47,298 nucleotides of DNA from Flavonifractor avicola (GCA_019116915.1 DXAS01000094.1:1-47298), one strand, 5' to 3'. Shown: positions 8,659-18,214, numbered from the stretch's first letter. The notes: generated from the sequence alone by a model not told the origin. Translations and numbers: made by a program.

Positions 8659-8687
8659 GTATTGTACTATAATAAAAAGCGATTCAA
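8659..8687 (-). promoter_or_regulatory. candidate sigma-A promoter of the ACP operon
   Basis: On the minus strand a -35 TTGAAT (8682-8687) and a -10 CAATAC (8659-8664) are 17 bp apart in an AT-rich stretch, about 60 bp before the ACP start codon. The -10 is imperfect; an overlapping TATTATAG is an alternative. Confidence 0.5.
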
Positions 8688-8716
8688 AATGTGCTGGAGT
8701 GTAAACTGACCCGGTA

Positions 8717-8733
8717 AAATGCGCGGCGCATTT
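8717..8733. promoter_or_regulatory. 17-bp perfect palindrome, candidate operator
   Basis: AAATGCGC-G-GCGCATTT is a perfect inverted repeat in the divergent region between the PucR-type regulator and the ACP operon, about 30 bp upstream of the proposed ACP -35 and about 40 bp before the regulator start. The position fits an activator or autoregulator site. No binding data can be read from sequence. Confidence 0.4.
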
Positions 8734-8773
8734 GTGCTTCAGCACAATGGAACCAGGATGGAGGGAAGTATGC

Positions 8774-10296
8774 TTGGAACTGTTTCGTCTGCTGGAGGAG
8801 TCGAAATTTGAAGACGTAGTCTGGCTGCGTTCCATTGACCGTCACGCGGAGATCGATACCTTTTTGCCGGCCGATCATAACGACGCACCGGAGATCGGGG
8901 TCCTCTATGTGGGGCCGTTGGAACACCTGCCTCCCCCCCCCGATTCGGTATCAGTTATCTGTGCACCGGCCCCATGCCGGATGACAGTCAGCTGCCCGCC
9001 TGGGAGGGGGTCAATCTGGTTTGGACCTCCAGTCCCCCCGACTATGTGATTCGGCGGGTCAGCGAAAGTCTGGCCCAGCAGTACCGCTATCAGTCTGCCT
9101 GCGGAGAACTGGCAGGCGCCTTATCCACCGGCCGGGGCCTTCAGCACCTGCTGGACTGCGCCTACCGGGTACTGGGCAACCCGCTGATCGTAGTAGACAC
9201 AAGCTATAAAATCCTGGCCATCAATGCCGACCTGGCCCTTCAGCGGGCTGACTTGGCTCGTCAGAAGGATATCGGTTATATGCTGGATGCCAATATTCAG
9301 GCCATGAAGCGGGTCAAGCTGTACGAACACGCCCGGCAATTCCACTATCCTTACTACCGGAAGGATCCGGAGGCTGCTCACGGCTGGATTACCGCCCTGG
9401 TGTACTCCGACGGCATCGAAGTAGCCCAGATCGGCGTGATGGACTGCAACCGGCCGTTTCACCGCTACGACTTTGAACTGGTCCATTTCCTCTGCCGGCT
9501 GGTGGCACTGGATATGCAGAAAAATGATTTTTACGGCACCAACGTCAATTTACAGCACAGCGTGCTGCTGGGCGACCTGCTCAACGGCGATGTAACTGAC
9601 GGAGAGACCGCCACCGTCCGCAGCGCCCAGCTGGGCTGGGTGCTGAGCAACAGTATGTATATCATCACGGTGTTCGATCAGCACTTCGGCGTTTTTGATC
9701 GAAAAGCCAGACTGGTATCGGAAGCGCTCCATTCCCTGCTGCCTAACAGCCGCTGGGTCATTTATGACAATAAAATCGTCTATTTCGTTACCTATCCCGC
9801 CGATAGCTACGCGGAGGAAGCCTTAAATGACGGATTGTTGGAATATCTGTCCAAAAACAAGCTCTCCGCCGCCATCAGCGGCCGTTTTCAGACGTTGCTG
9901 GAACTCCGTCAGGCCTACCAGCAAAGCCTGGCCGCCTTCGAACTGGGCTGCCGGGTCAATCCCGGCCAGACGGTCTACTGCTATCGGGACTACCTGCCCT
10001 ATCATATCGGAGAGCTACTGTCACGCCATGCCCCCCTGCGCTCCTTCTGCCATCCCGCTGTGCTCCGCCTGGCGGAGTACGATCATGCCAACCAGACCCA
10101 GTACCTGGCTACCCTGTCCAGTTATCTGAAATATGCTGAGACCCCCCACAAAGCGGCAGATGAGTTGTTTATCCATAAGAACACCCTGTTTTACCGCATC
10201 CGGCAAATCAAGGAGCGCTTCGGTCTGCATCTGGAGGACGGCAGCGAGCGGATGCGGATCCAGCTGACGCTGGCCTTTTTGCAGCTGATCCAATAA
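8774..10296 (+). CDS. PucR-type transcriptional regulator, split by a C9-tract frameshift
   Basis: The C-terminal 440 residues (from 8974, in frame since 8941) end in the PucR/CdaR helix-turn-helix: HKAADELFIHKNTLFYRIRQI then ERMRIQLTLAFLQL. A GGDEF-like/GAF-like middle has DTSYKILAI and a CRxxYQQS-type region. The N-terminal 60 residues (LELFRLLEESKFEDVVW to VGPLEHL) are in another frame, from TTG 8774 with GGAGGG 8 nt upstream (ATG 8747 is an alternative). The frames meet in nine C at 8933-8941; ten or seven C would join them. It is divergent to the ACP operon and is probably its regulator. It may be switched off in this template, phase variable, or misread by sequencing. Confidence 0.72.
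8933..8941 (+). repeat. C9 homopolymer at the frameshift
   Basis: Nine consecutive C residues lie in the N-terminal part of the PucR-type regulator. The upstream frame reads the tract as three Pro codons and then DSV; the downstream frame begins with RFGISYLCTG. One added C (or loss of two) restores one continuous reading frame. Confidence 0.85.
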
Positions 10297-10300
10297 ACGC

Positions 10301-10330
10301 AAAAAGGAGGCGGTCCAATGGACCGCCTCC
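10301..10330 (-). terminator. intrinsic terminator of the AEC transporter gene
   Basis: The arms GGAGGCGGTCC and GGACCGCCTCC with a 3-nt loop are followed on the minus strand by TTTTT. It lies between the convergent PucR-type gene (+) and the AEC gene (-). The plus-strand side has no T run, so it mainly serves the minus strand. Confidence 0.85.
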
Positions 10331-10350
10331 CTGAAATGTGTTACACTGTG

Positions 10351-11280
10351 TTAAAAGCCGCTGATGGTCTTGGCAATGACCGCAAATACCGGCAGAGTGA
10401 TGATAGACAGCAAGGTGGAAAGGGTAATAACCTGCACACCGGGCACCGTGTCCCGCCCAAACTGCTGGGCGAAGATGCTGGTGGTACCGGCCACCGGCGT
10501 GGCGGCCAGAAGCACCAGGGCACAGTAGAGTCCGGCAGGTAGTCCAAAGGGCAGCAGGACCAGCGCCGTCAGCCCAGGCACCAGGATTAGCTTAAGGAAG
10601 GACGCCAGATAGAGCACCGGCTGCCGGAAGGCGCCCCCCAGGTCAGCTGCGGCCAGCTGCGCGCCAATGACGATCATGGCCAGCGGCGTGTTCAGGTCGC
10701 CCAGGAACGAGATGGTAGAGGACACTGCGTCGGGGAAACGAAATCCGCCGAAAAAGATTGCCAAGCTCACCGCCAGGCCAATCACACCCGGGTTGATGAT
10801 GGCCTTTTTGATAGAAAAGGCCTGTTTGCCTCCCATGATGACCACACCCAGCGTCCAGGTGGTCAGGTTGAAGGCCGCAAGGGAGAGGGCGCCATACACC
10901 AGTGCCTCGCTGCCCAGGATGGATTCCACCAGAGGGACTCCCATAAAGCCTACATTGCCGTACACCATGGCAAAGCGCAGGCTGTCCCTGGTATCCGCCG
11001 GACATTTCCGGAAGAAAAGCATGGATACCGCCAGGTAGACCAGATAGCAGGCCACAGCGATCACCGCGCCCACGTACAGCTGCTGCACCAGCTCCGGCGT
11101 CCGCTCCACCTGGAAACACTCGATCATGACGCAGGGACATACGATGTACAGCAGCAAAAACGACATCTGGCTCAGTCCTGCGGAGGAGAGCTTTTTCATT
11201 TTTCCCAGGCCAAATCCCACTGCCATCATGAGAAACAGCGTGGCCACCTGCCCGGTTACCGTCAGTAAATTGTTCAGCAC
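10351..11280 (-). CDS. AEC (auxin efflux carrier) family transporter
   Basis: This 309-residue, very hydrophobic protein has about 10 membrane segments in two halves, with FLMMAVGFGLGKMKKLS near the N-terminus, YGNVGFMGVPLVESILG in the first half and LVLLAATPVAGTTSIFAQQFG near the end, the usual AEC pattern. Bacterial members move malate, malonate or other organic acids across the cytoplasmic membrane. The divergent LysR gene starts 126 bp away and is its likely regulator. The substrate is not known. Start ATG 11280 has GGAGG close upstream. Confidence 0.88.
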   Translation of the reverse strand: MLNNLLTVTGQVATLFLMMAVGFGLGKMKKLSSAGLSQMSFLLLYIVCPCVMIECFQVERTPELVQQLYVGAVIAVACYLVYLAVSMLFFRKCPADTRDSLRFAMVYGNVGFMGVPLVESILGSEALVYGALSLAAFNLTTWTLGVVIMGGKQAFSIKKAIINPGVIGLAVSLAIFFGGFRFPDAVSSTISFLGDLNTPLAMIVIGAQLAAADLGGAFRQPVLYLASFLKLILVPGLTALVLLPFGLPAGLYCALVLLAATPVAGTTSIFAQQFGRDTVPGVQVITLSTLLSIITLPVFAVIAKTISGF

Positions 11281-11405
11281 CGTGATTCCTCCCTAATTTT
11301 GTCTATGGTACCTGCATTAAAGCACAGTTCCCGCCCAAAGGGAAATCATGATTGCAGATAAGCCCATTCCAAATTGAGATAGAGACATACAGGAGAGAGC
11401 GCTCT

Positions 11406-12308
11406 ATGGATGATAAATTATTAAAAACCTTTCTGGCGGTAGCCGACCACTGTTCCTTCACCGCCGCGGCAAAGGAGCTTTATCTGGCCCAAAGCGCCGT
11501 CAGCAAGCACATCCACCAGCTGGAAAAAGAGCTACAGGTCCATCTGTTTGTGCGGGACACCCGTATGGTCCGGCTGACAGACGCCGGGACCCGCTTCTAC
11601 CGGGAGGCCACTGATCTGCTGGAGCGGATGGAAAATGCCGCCGCTGCTCTCCGGCAGGACGCCGTGCCGCTGCCGGACAAGCTGCACTTTGGTGCATTCA
11701 GCGCCCTGTCCACCGAGATCACGGACCTGCTCCGTCGGTTTTGCCAGGACTTTCCCCAGATTTCCGTCACTCTGGACTGGTTTGAATTCGGTACGCTGGT
11801 CCTCACCCTCGTCCACGGAAAGCTGGACGGCGCCTTCACCGTCAGCTTTGAACTGCTGGATCAGCCCCGTCTGGTCTCTCAAAAGCTGGAGGACGGCGCC
11901 CTGTTCGTGCTGGTGGGAAAGCAAAGTCCCCTGGCTGGCCGGACCACCCTCCGGCTGGCCGATCTGGCGGGGGCCACCTACTACACCATGCGGCCCGACG
12001 TCAGCCCCAACGGTTATGCCAGCATTCTGAACTACTTTCTGGAGCACCACTTCCGCCCGTCAGAGACCCGCAGGCTGACCAGCCACGAGTCCGTGCTGCT
12101 TCAACTCCAGATCGACCCCAACGGCTACGGCTTGATGAGCGATTTTCAGTTCCGGCAGCATCCCGGCGTGGTCTTTATCCCACTGGAACAGGAAGAGCAG
12201 CCCTCCAGCCATCTGTTTGATCTGGTGGCCGCCTGGGACCGCCAGCTGGTCACCCCCGCCCTATCCTCCTTTCTCAACTGGCTGGCCAACTATGCCCCAC
12301 CCGGCTGA
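11406..12308 (+). CDS. LysR-family transcriptional regulator
   Basis: The 300-residue protein starts with the LysR winged helix (LLKTFLAVADHCSFTAAAKE, then LAQSAVSKHIHQLEKEL) followed by a type-2 periplasmic-binding-like effector domain to residue 300. The ATG at 11406 was chosen because AGGAGAG lies 8-9 nt upstream and the next residues match the family start; an upstream start at 11352 has no site. It is divergent from the AEC transporter gene, a standard LysR arrangement, so it probably activates that gene in response to the transported acid. The ligand is unknown. Confidence 0.9.
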   Translation: MDDKLLKTFLAVADHCSFTAAAKELYLAQSAVSKHIHQLEKELQVHLFVRDTRMVRLTDAGTRFYREATDLLERMENAAAALRQDAVPLPDKLHFGAFSALSTEITDLLRRFCQDFPQISVTLDWFEFGTLVLTLVHGKLDGAFTVSFELLDQPRLVSQKLEDGALFVLVGKQSPLAGRTTLRLADLAGATYYTMRPDVSPNGYASILNYFLEHHFRPSETRRLTSHESVLLQLQIDPNGYGLMSDFQFRQHPGVVFIPLEQEEQPSSHLFDLVAAWDRQLVTPALSSFLNWLANYAPPG

Positions 12309-12340
12309 TCCCACACCATTCCGTTCAACCGCATGATAAT

Positions 12341-12379
12341 AAAAGCCACCTGCGCCCTTTGGTGCGCAGGTGGCTTTTT
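12341..12379. terminator. bidirectional intrinsic terminator
   Basis: A strong hairpin, AAAAGCCACCTGCGC paired with GCGCAGGTGGCTTTTT, sits between the convergent LysR (+) and TIR-STAND (-) genes, with A and T runs on both sides. Confidence 0.9.
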
Positions 12380-12384
12380 GCAGT

Positions 12385-14859
12385 TTAAGTATCCGCCCCG
12401 AAAAAATCCATTTTCTGCTTTACCGACTCAATCCTGTCTGAATCCTTTCCAAACAGTTTTTCTACCATGGAAATAACCGCCATATAAGCGTTGGAGGCCT
12501 CGCCATAGCGCCCCTGCGCGGCATACAGGTCACCAAGCATCTCCTGATTCTCAATGGTATCCGCCGCAAGGGCGCCCCGCATATGCTGGTTGATTTCCAG
12601 GGCCCGGACAAGTTTATCTTCCGCCTGTGCCCACTGAGCCCGCGCATCCTCTCCGCGCCCATCCGCCTCCGCTTCCAGACCCAGGTGATAATGGGATACG
12701 CCCTGATCGTACAGCGAATAAGCAAGTCCTGACGGGTTTCGCTCTGATAGTGTCTGCTCATGCAGCAGGGTACATTCCAGCGCCTTCTGATAGTTTCCCT
12801 GTCTCTGGTACATCCGACCCATTTCCATATAGGTTTCGCCCACCCGCTCCTGAGCCAGTGCCAGGTCATACTGCTCATTTTTCATGAGCATATCCCGCTT
12901 TTCTCCCCGCTCCAGGGCTGCAATGTTGCGCTGGCGAATGGCAAGAGCCTGTTGAAAATAGGTCTGCGCCTTGTCAAAGTCCTGGTCGTACTCCCAGGTA
13001 TAGCAGCGGGCCACCTTTTCATAGGCCATGGCCAGATCCTCATTTTCCGGCATACCGCTGCGGAGCATCAGCTCCAGTCCCAGTCGGTACCAGGGGATGG
13101 ATTCCTTGTTGCGGCGGCTGTTGAAGTAACATCCTCCCAGATTTTTCGCCGCGTAGCCGGTCATGGGGTTGTCCTCTCCCAGCTGTTTGCGGCAGGCATT
13201 ATAAAAACGATGGGCATTTTCAATGGATGCATCAAAACGCCCGACCTGCCATAGAAAGCCGGAGATCGGCTCAAAGGCATCGATTGCCCGGGTATCCGGC
13301 TCCGGAAAATAATCCGCCAGAGCCAGCACACTGTCGGTAACCGCCAGATTTTCCTGATAGAGCCGCAGCCAGGCGGTGAACAGGAACCGGGACATATTGT
13401 CCAGGAATTTGCCGCACTGATCCACATCAGGCCGTAAAACCGCATGGACCACCTCGATCACCAGCGGATGCAGAGAGATCCGTCTTTCCGCCCCTTTCAG
13501 CACCCAGCTCTTGCGGATCAGCTGATTGATGGGCTCAAAGGAAGGCAGATCCATCCACTCCCGAAAACGGACCGCAGGCACACCGCTGTGCCCCATCAGA
13601 GACAGGCATCGCAGGATCTGCTTCTCCTCGTCACTCAGGTTACTGGTATTGAACACCGAGCAGATATGCCCAAAAGCGGTATTTACAGACTGTCGGCCGG
13701 ATACGGTCTCCGCCAGTCCGCTTTGCATATCTCCCTGCTCCAACAGTGCCAACATCTCGTCCGCACTGAGAAAGCTGGCGCTCATCTGCTTGGCAATCAG
13801 TTCCACCGTATAAGTGTGGCAGGCAATCCTGTCAAAAATCTTCTTCAGGCTCTCCTTGTCGCCCTCTTCCACACACTCACCATAGTTTTTCTGGAAAATG
13901 TCCAGCAGCACATCAAAATCCTGCATGGCCTCCACCCGGAGCGCCGGATATCCCGGATGGGCATTGCGGGTGGTAAAGATCACATGGTAGCTGCCCTCCA
14001 GGAACTTGTCCAGGTCCGGGTCCCCATCCACATCAAAATTGTCTACGATCAGCAGGGTTTTCTCGCTGGTAATGCTCTGTAGCACCCGCAGTTTCCGCAG
14101 GAAAAAGGCCCGCTCATCTTCTGTAGGCTTCTGCGGCTCCAGATTCTCAATGGAGACCGCCTCTTCGTCGCATACCAGGCGCTGGAGGCTGCCCTGATAG
14201 CTGACAAACAGCGTCCGATCGTATTCCTTTTGGAATCTCAACGCATACTGCTTTGCCAGTTCACTCTTCCCGATACCGCCGATCCCCTCCAGAAAGATGC
14301 AGCGTTTCCCCTGAGCAAAGTGGGCGTGAATCTGCTCCAGAAGTGTCTCTCTGCCCTCAAATACATCTCTGGCCTGGGGCATACGGGCCAGCAGTCGATA
14401 TTGACGGATGGGGCTTTGCGTCTGCTGTGTACGCTCTCCCTTTTTCTTGCCCAGCAGCATCTCCAGGCGCTCCACCAGCTCATCGATGCGCTTATACATG
14501 GGCGGCGTCATAGCATCGATCCAGTGCAACCGGCCCAGATAATACTGGGCCTCCTCACCGATCTCATCATCGGCTACATGGAATGGGATAATCTTTACTT
14601 CTTCATTCCGGGTAAGTCTGCGGCTCACCATGTCGATTTCGTTCAGCACATGAACAGACTCCGATGCCTGACGATTCAGGATCAGGAGAAAAATTGCGCA
14701 CTGATTGATCGCTTTTACAATGCTGGAGGCATACGCGCCCTCTGTATTTCTGGGCGCATACCAGCAGCGAACGCCGTCGGCCTCCAATTTATTAACAATA
14801 CCTTCCACAATATGCAAGGAGGACGCGGTATGATGGCTGACAAATACATCAATTTCCAT
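12385..14859 (-). CDS. TIR-STAND NTPase-TPR protein (NLR-like, putative anti-phage defence)
   Basis: The 824 residues have three parts. An N-terminal TIR domain (1 to about 135) begins EIDVFVSHHTASS and has Glu74 in the SESVHVLNEID helix, the usual catalytic Glu position. A STAND/NB-ARC ATPase (about 165-470) has the P-loop GIGGIGKS (192-199), Walker B TLLIVDNFD (268-276) and FTTRNAH. TPR repeats (about 560-815) contain runs such as YQRQGNYQKALEC and YAAQGRYGEASNAYM. Known bacterial TIR-STAND proteins sense an intruder through the repeat region, oligomerise and use TIR to destroy NAD+ or make a signal. It is a single-gene unit between terminators. The function is inferred from architecture; a developmental signalling role is possible. 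Confidence 0.85.
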   Translation of the reverse strand: MEIDVFVSHHTASSLHIVEGIVNKLEADGVRCWYAPRNTEGAYASSIVKAINQCAIFLLILNRQASESVHVLNEIDMVSRRLTRNEEVKIIPFHVADDEIGEEAQYYLGRLHWIDAMTPPMYKRIDELVERLEMLLGKKKGERTQQTQSPIRQYRLLARMPQARDVFEGRETLLEQIHAHFAQGKRCIFLEGIGGIGKSELAKQYALRFQKEYDRTLFVSYQGSLQRLVCDEEAVSIENLEPQKPTEDERAFFLRKLRVLQSITSEKTLLIVDNFDVDGDPDLDKFLEGSYHVIFTTRNAHPGYPALRVEAMQDFDVLLDIFQKNYGECVEEGDKESLKKIFDRIACHTYTVELIAKQMSASFLSADEMLALLEQGDMQSGLAETVSGRQSVNTAFGHICSVFNTSNLSDEEKQILRCLSLMGHSGVPAVRFREWMDLPSFEPINQLIRKSWVLKGAERRISLHPLVIEVVHAVLRPDVDQCGKFLDNMSRFLFTAWLRLYQENLAVTDSVLALADYFPEPDTRAIDAFEPISGFLWQVGRFDASIENAHRFYNACRKQLGEDNPMTGYAAKNLGGCYFNSRRNKESIPWYRLGLELMLRSGMPENEDLAMAYEKVARCYTWEYDQDFDKAQTYFQQALAIRQRNIAALERGEKRDMLMKNEQYDLALAQERVGETYMEMGRMYQRQGNYQKALECTLLHEQTLSERNPSGLAYSLYDQGVSHYHLGLEAEADGRGEDARAQWAQAEDKLVRALEINQHMRGALAADTIENQEMLGDLYAAQGRYGEASNAYMAVISMVEKLFGKDSDRIESVKQKMDFFGADT

Positions 14860-15049
14860 GAATGCTCACTTCTCCTTCCCATTTGGTTGCCGCTCCCGAC
14901 CCAATATGCAGCAAATGATTCTCGCCACAAGGCCTTCCGATATTTTACAGATTGTCAATTATTATACTACACCTTTGTCCTTTCTACAACTATCCCCTTT
15001 CTTCTCACAGCAAGAAAACTCTGCGAAATCCCATTGCGGAGTTCAAATA

Positions 15050-15086
15050 AAAGCGGGGCGGAAGTCAAAAACTTCCGCCCCGCTTT
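15050..15086 (-). terminator. intrinsic terminator of the SLH protein gene
   Basis: The arms AAAGCGGGGCGGAAGT and ACTTCCGCCCCGCTTT with a 5-nt loop are followed on the minus strand by TTTTATTT. It lies 29 bp after the SLH stop codon. The remaining intergenic DNA to the TIR-STAND start (14860-15049) is AT-rich, presumably the promoter of the TIR-STAND gene's far side; no clear gene is seen there. Confidence 0.9.
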
Positions 15087-15114
15087 CGGAGGCGAAACGC
15101 CTATTGGCAGATGC

Positions 15115-16899
15115 TTATTTCTCGTTTTCCGCAAATCGCATAAGGATGGTTGCAATTTCAGCCCGGGTAGCAGTACCGGTGGGGTCAAGCTTACCGCCGT
15201 CCTTGCCGGTGAGCAGACCGGAACCAACCGCCCACTCCATAGCCTCAGCGGCCCAGGAGGAGGTACCGGTGCTGTCAGCGAAGGTGGTCAGGTCGCCTTT
15301 GGCGGACACGTCGTACTCCTTGTACTCAGCGTAGCGGTACAGGATGGTGGCCAGCTGTTCGCGGGTCACGGTGTCGTTGGGGGCAAACACGGTGTCGCTG
15401 TAGCCCTTGACGATGCCCTTGGAGGCAGCCCAGTTCACAGCGTCGGTGTACCACACGCCGCTCTCCACGTCGGTGAAGGGCAGGGTGGCGTCGGTCTCAG
15501 GCTGACCCTCCAGCCGCCACAGGATGGTGACGATCATGGCCCGGTTGGTGGTCATGAGGGGAGCAAAGGTGGTGGTGGAGGTGCCGTCCATCAGCTTATT
15601 ATCATAGACGTACTTCACCGCCTCATAGAACCAGTCGCCGGACTTCACATCAGTGAAGGGCAGGCCGGTCTCCACGGGGGTATCGTCCTTAGTGAAGGAG
15701 GCCTTCACGGTGACATTGCTTCTGGGCATTCTGAAGGTATACTTGCTGTCGCCCTTGTCAGTCACGGCAACGGCGTTCCCCTTGGCATCGGTAACGGTAA
15801 CACCATCGGCCTTGTAGCCCTCGTCGGGAGTCAATGTTACAGTGACTGTCAACCCGGCAGAAGGACGGCTGTTGGACACCTTCACAGTACCGTTGGATGT
15901 TTCCTTAACTGTCACGTCGTAGCGGGTCACGGAGGCGCTGCTGCTGGAACTCCCTGTAACTGTAACAACACACGAAGCAGTATATCCTCCGTTTGTAGTG
16001 GTGACAGTGATCACCGCTGTTCCTTCGCCTACCGCAACGACATTGCCAAATTGATCTACCGTAGCTATAGAATCATTATCTGAGGACCAAGTAACCGTCT
16101 TATCTACCGCATTTTCCGGCAGCACAGTGGCAACCAGAACTTCATTGTCCCCCTGTTCGAGAATCAGTGCAGATTTGTTAAGCGTTACGCCCTCTACCGT
16201 CTTTGCGCCAAAAGCAATCTGTTCGCCATTGCAGTTAAAGTCTTCGATGGTAACAGGAATATTTGCATCGGTACTGCCATTGACTGCAAACACGCCGATT
16301 TTCATGTCTGCAGACTGACCAACCGTCTCATTGGTCAGCTCGCCTACAGCAGTCCAATTCTCTTCCCCTTCATATTTGTACCAACCTTTGAAGGTGTTCC
16401 CGGTTCTCTCCAGCTTGAGATATGCAGGAACGTCTTTCTGGGGATCTGCCTCCGCAGTTTCGCCCCAGGCGCTGCCAAGCCGCTGAAACATTCCAAAAAT
16501 ATTTCCGCCTTTTCCATTATGGTAGCGTCTGGTAACCGATGCAATGGCCTGCCAATTGTCAAACACCATTACACCTACCTTTTGCGCATGGGCATTCAGC
16601 CCGCCGCTCACCTTAATGGTCAGGGTGAAATCCCCCTCCGGCGCATCATACAACCAATAGTTGTTCGGTTCCTGGTAGCCCTGCGCAAAATCACCGATTT
16701 GTGTGGTAATAGAAATCTTATTCTCCGCTTCAATCTTGCAGTTTTCATTTTGATTTACTACAGTCCATCCTTCTGCGGGAATGAATACGGTTTCGCCATC
16801 ATCGGAATTTACATTATCCGCCAACACAGTTAATGGAAGAATTGCCATAAGAAGGCACAAGCTTACCAAGCTTGCTACAACTCTACGTATCTGTCTCAT
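15115..16899 (-). CDS. surface protein: signal peptide, jelly-roll, Big_2 and three SLH domains
   Basis: This 594-residue exported protein has a signal peptide (1 to about 27, cut near VLADN), a DUF1349-like concanavalin fold (about 35-225: APEGDFTLTIKVSGG, KVGVMVFD), a Big_2 Ig-like domain (about 235-315: LNKSALILEQGD, VTWSSDNDSIATVD), a second beta domain with YTFRMPRSNVTVKASF (about 325-405), and three SLH repeats to the end (FTDVKSGDWFYEAVKYVYD, FTDVESGVWYTDAVNWAA, FADSTGTSSWAAEAMEWA). SLH domains hold proteins to cell-wall polymer, so it is displayed on the surface. The jelly-roll may bind a glycan. It is a single gene with its own promoter and terminator. Confidence 0.88.
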   Translation of the reverse strand: MRQIRRVVASLVSLCLLMAILPLTVLADNVNSDDGETVFIPAEGWTVVNQNENCKIEAENKISITTQIGDFAQGYQEPNNYWLYDAPEGDFTLTIKVSGGLNAHAQKVGVMVFDNWQAIASVTRRYHNGKGGNIFGMFQRLGSAWGETAEADPQKDVPAYLKLERTGNTFKGWYKYEGEENWTAVGELTNETVGQSADMKIGVFAVNGSTDANIPVTIEDFNCNGEQIAFGAKTVEGVTLNKSALILEQGDNEVLVATVLPENAVDKTVTWSSDNDSIATVDQFGNVVAVGEGTAVITVTTTNGGYTASCVVTVTGSSSSSASVTRYDVTVKETSNGTVKVSNSRPSAGLTVTVTLTPDEGYKADGVTVTDAKGNAVAVTDKGDSKYTFRMPRSNVTVKASFTKDDTPVETGLPFTDVKSGDWFYEAVKYVYDNKLMDGTSTTTFAPLMTTNRAMIVTILWRLEGQPETDATLPFTDVESGVWYTDAVNWAASKGIVKGYSDTVFAPNDTVTREQLATILYRYAEYKEYDVSAKGDLTTFADSTGTSSWAAEAMEWAVGSGLLTGKDGGKLDPTGTATRAEIATILMRFAENEK

Positions 16900-16977
16900 G
16901 ATTTCCTCCTATTCTGTTTTGCCTCTAGTCTTTTCTTCACTGCTCTGTATGACTACCATTCAGATTGGTCAATTCAT

Positions 16978-17006
16978 AGTCTAGAAGTTGTAGCTTGCCC
17001 CGTCAA
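16978..17006 (-). promoter_or_regulatory. candidate promoter of the SLH protein gene
   Basis: On the minus strand TTGACG (17001-17006) and TAGACT (16978-16983) are 17 bp apart, about 80 bp before the SLH start codon, with an AT-rich region upstream (17010-17075) that could act as an UP element. Confidence 0.5.
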
Positions 17007-17080
17007 TAGTTCTGGTTAATATTCGTAGTTTTTTGATATAATTTCATAGAAATTTATAAGTTGTTCACAAAACTCAGATT

Positions 17081-17722
17081 CTATTGTAAAAACTTCCGAA
17101 TCTCTTTTACATTTTCTTTGGTCACCGGCTGGTGGGGAATCCATACATACCGGTTCTCCAGAATCTCATGCTGCTCCACCGGATCCTGGCCTTGAGCCAG
17201 CCCATAAGCCAGATCAAAAATTGCCTGAGCCTGGCCTTTGGCGTCATTGAGCACAGTGCCGGTCAGTGTACCGGCCTCTACCGCATCCAAAGCCGGTGCA
17301 ATGGCATCGATCCCCACAATCATCGGCAGCTCCGTGATTCCAGCTTCCTGATAGGTATCAATGGCGCCCAACGCCATATTATCGTTGTTGCTGATAATCA
17401 GTTCGATCTCATCGCCGTAAATCTCCAGCCATTGGGCCATCATAACACCAGCCTGCGCCCGCTGCCAGTCAGCTGTATCCCCGTCCAGTTTTTCCAGCGG
17501 GATTCCTGCATCTGTAATGGTCTTGATGGTAACCTCGGTACGAATCAAGGAGTCCTGATGACCCTGCTCCCCCTCCAGCAGCACATATTGCAGTTTACCG
17601 TCGCCGTTCTTGTCCCATCGCTCCGGCTGCGCCCGATAGGCGTCCACTACAATGTTGCCCTCCAGGACACCGGATTCACTGGCCAAAGAGCAAACATAGT
17701 ACAGCTTATCCCACCGCTGCAT
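17081..17722 (-). pseudogene. galactose/glucose-binding ABC substrate-binding protein (MglB-like), N-terminus missing
   Basis: The roughly 213 recognisable residues match the C-terminal two thirds of MglB-type sugar-binding proteins: DKLYYVCSLASESGVLEGN, WDKNGDGKLQYVLLEGEQGH, IISNNDNMALGAIDTYQEAG, VGIDAIAPALDAVEAGTLTG and TVLNDAKGQAQAIFDLA. The signal peptide and first lobe (about 120-150 residues) are absent, and no ABC partner genes are nearby. Homology stops near 17722, exactly where a nuclease fragment on the other strand begins. A gene fragment left by a rearrangement, very probably not expressed as a functional binding protein. Confidence 0.8.
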
Positions 17723-17728
17723 AACAAC

Positions 17729-18214
17729 AAGCCTCTTGGGAAAGGACCAATCCAAGAGATATTTGCTGGGACAGCCCATCACAAGGACTATGGTGAGCCA
17801 GTCGTTATCACAAACAACTATGTAACCTTTGAGGCTCGTAGGTACGCAAAGGACTTAGCAGTTGAAATCATAGCGGCACCAGAATGGGAAGAATTTAAGC
17901 GTATTAACATAGAAGGGAGGGTAGACAATCCAAACCAGCATACAGGACTATTTGGACTTATGATAGCTGTATTGTTGAAGGATAAGGACTATTTTGACAA
18001 AGTAATCACATCTACCGAAGGTGAAAAGATTAAGAACAAAAATGAACTGAAGTTACAAATCATTTCAGAATTCGATGAGGCCGAGGAGTGTGTAAAGGAG
18101 GCTGCATACCTACAACAGAAAGCGGCACAATTTCAACAGAGAGCACTAAACATTCAAAAAAGAGCATTTCCGTTGCCGTCCGCATCGACGATATCTGCGC
18201 CCTGGTGGAAGTAA
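17729..18214 (+). pseudogene. fragment of an Mrr-like restriction endonuclease domain
   Basis: In the plus frame, the segment beginning KPLGKGPIQEIFAGTAHH and continuing through GEPVVITNNYVTFEA resembles the end of the Mrr_cat nuclease fold, where Lys/Gln residues of the QxK core precede a 'QEI.AG' helix and a 'VVITN..' strand. The catalytic Asp and Gln-x-Lys motifs are missing, as the fragment starts after them. It is followed by a Gln-rich helical tail (AYLQQKAAQFQQRAL). Base composition is clearly more AT-rich than the neighbours, suggesting foreign DNA. No start codon or ribosome site belongs to it. The family call is tentative. Confidence 0.45.
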
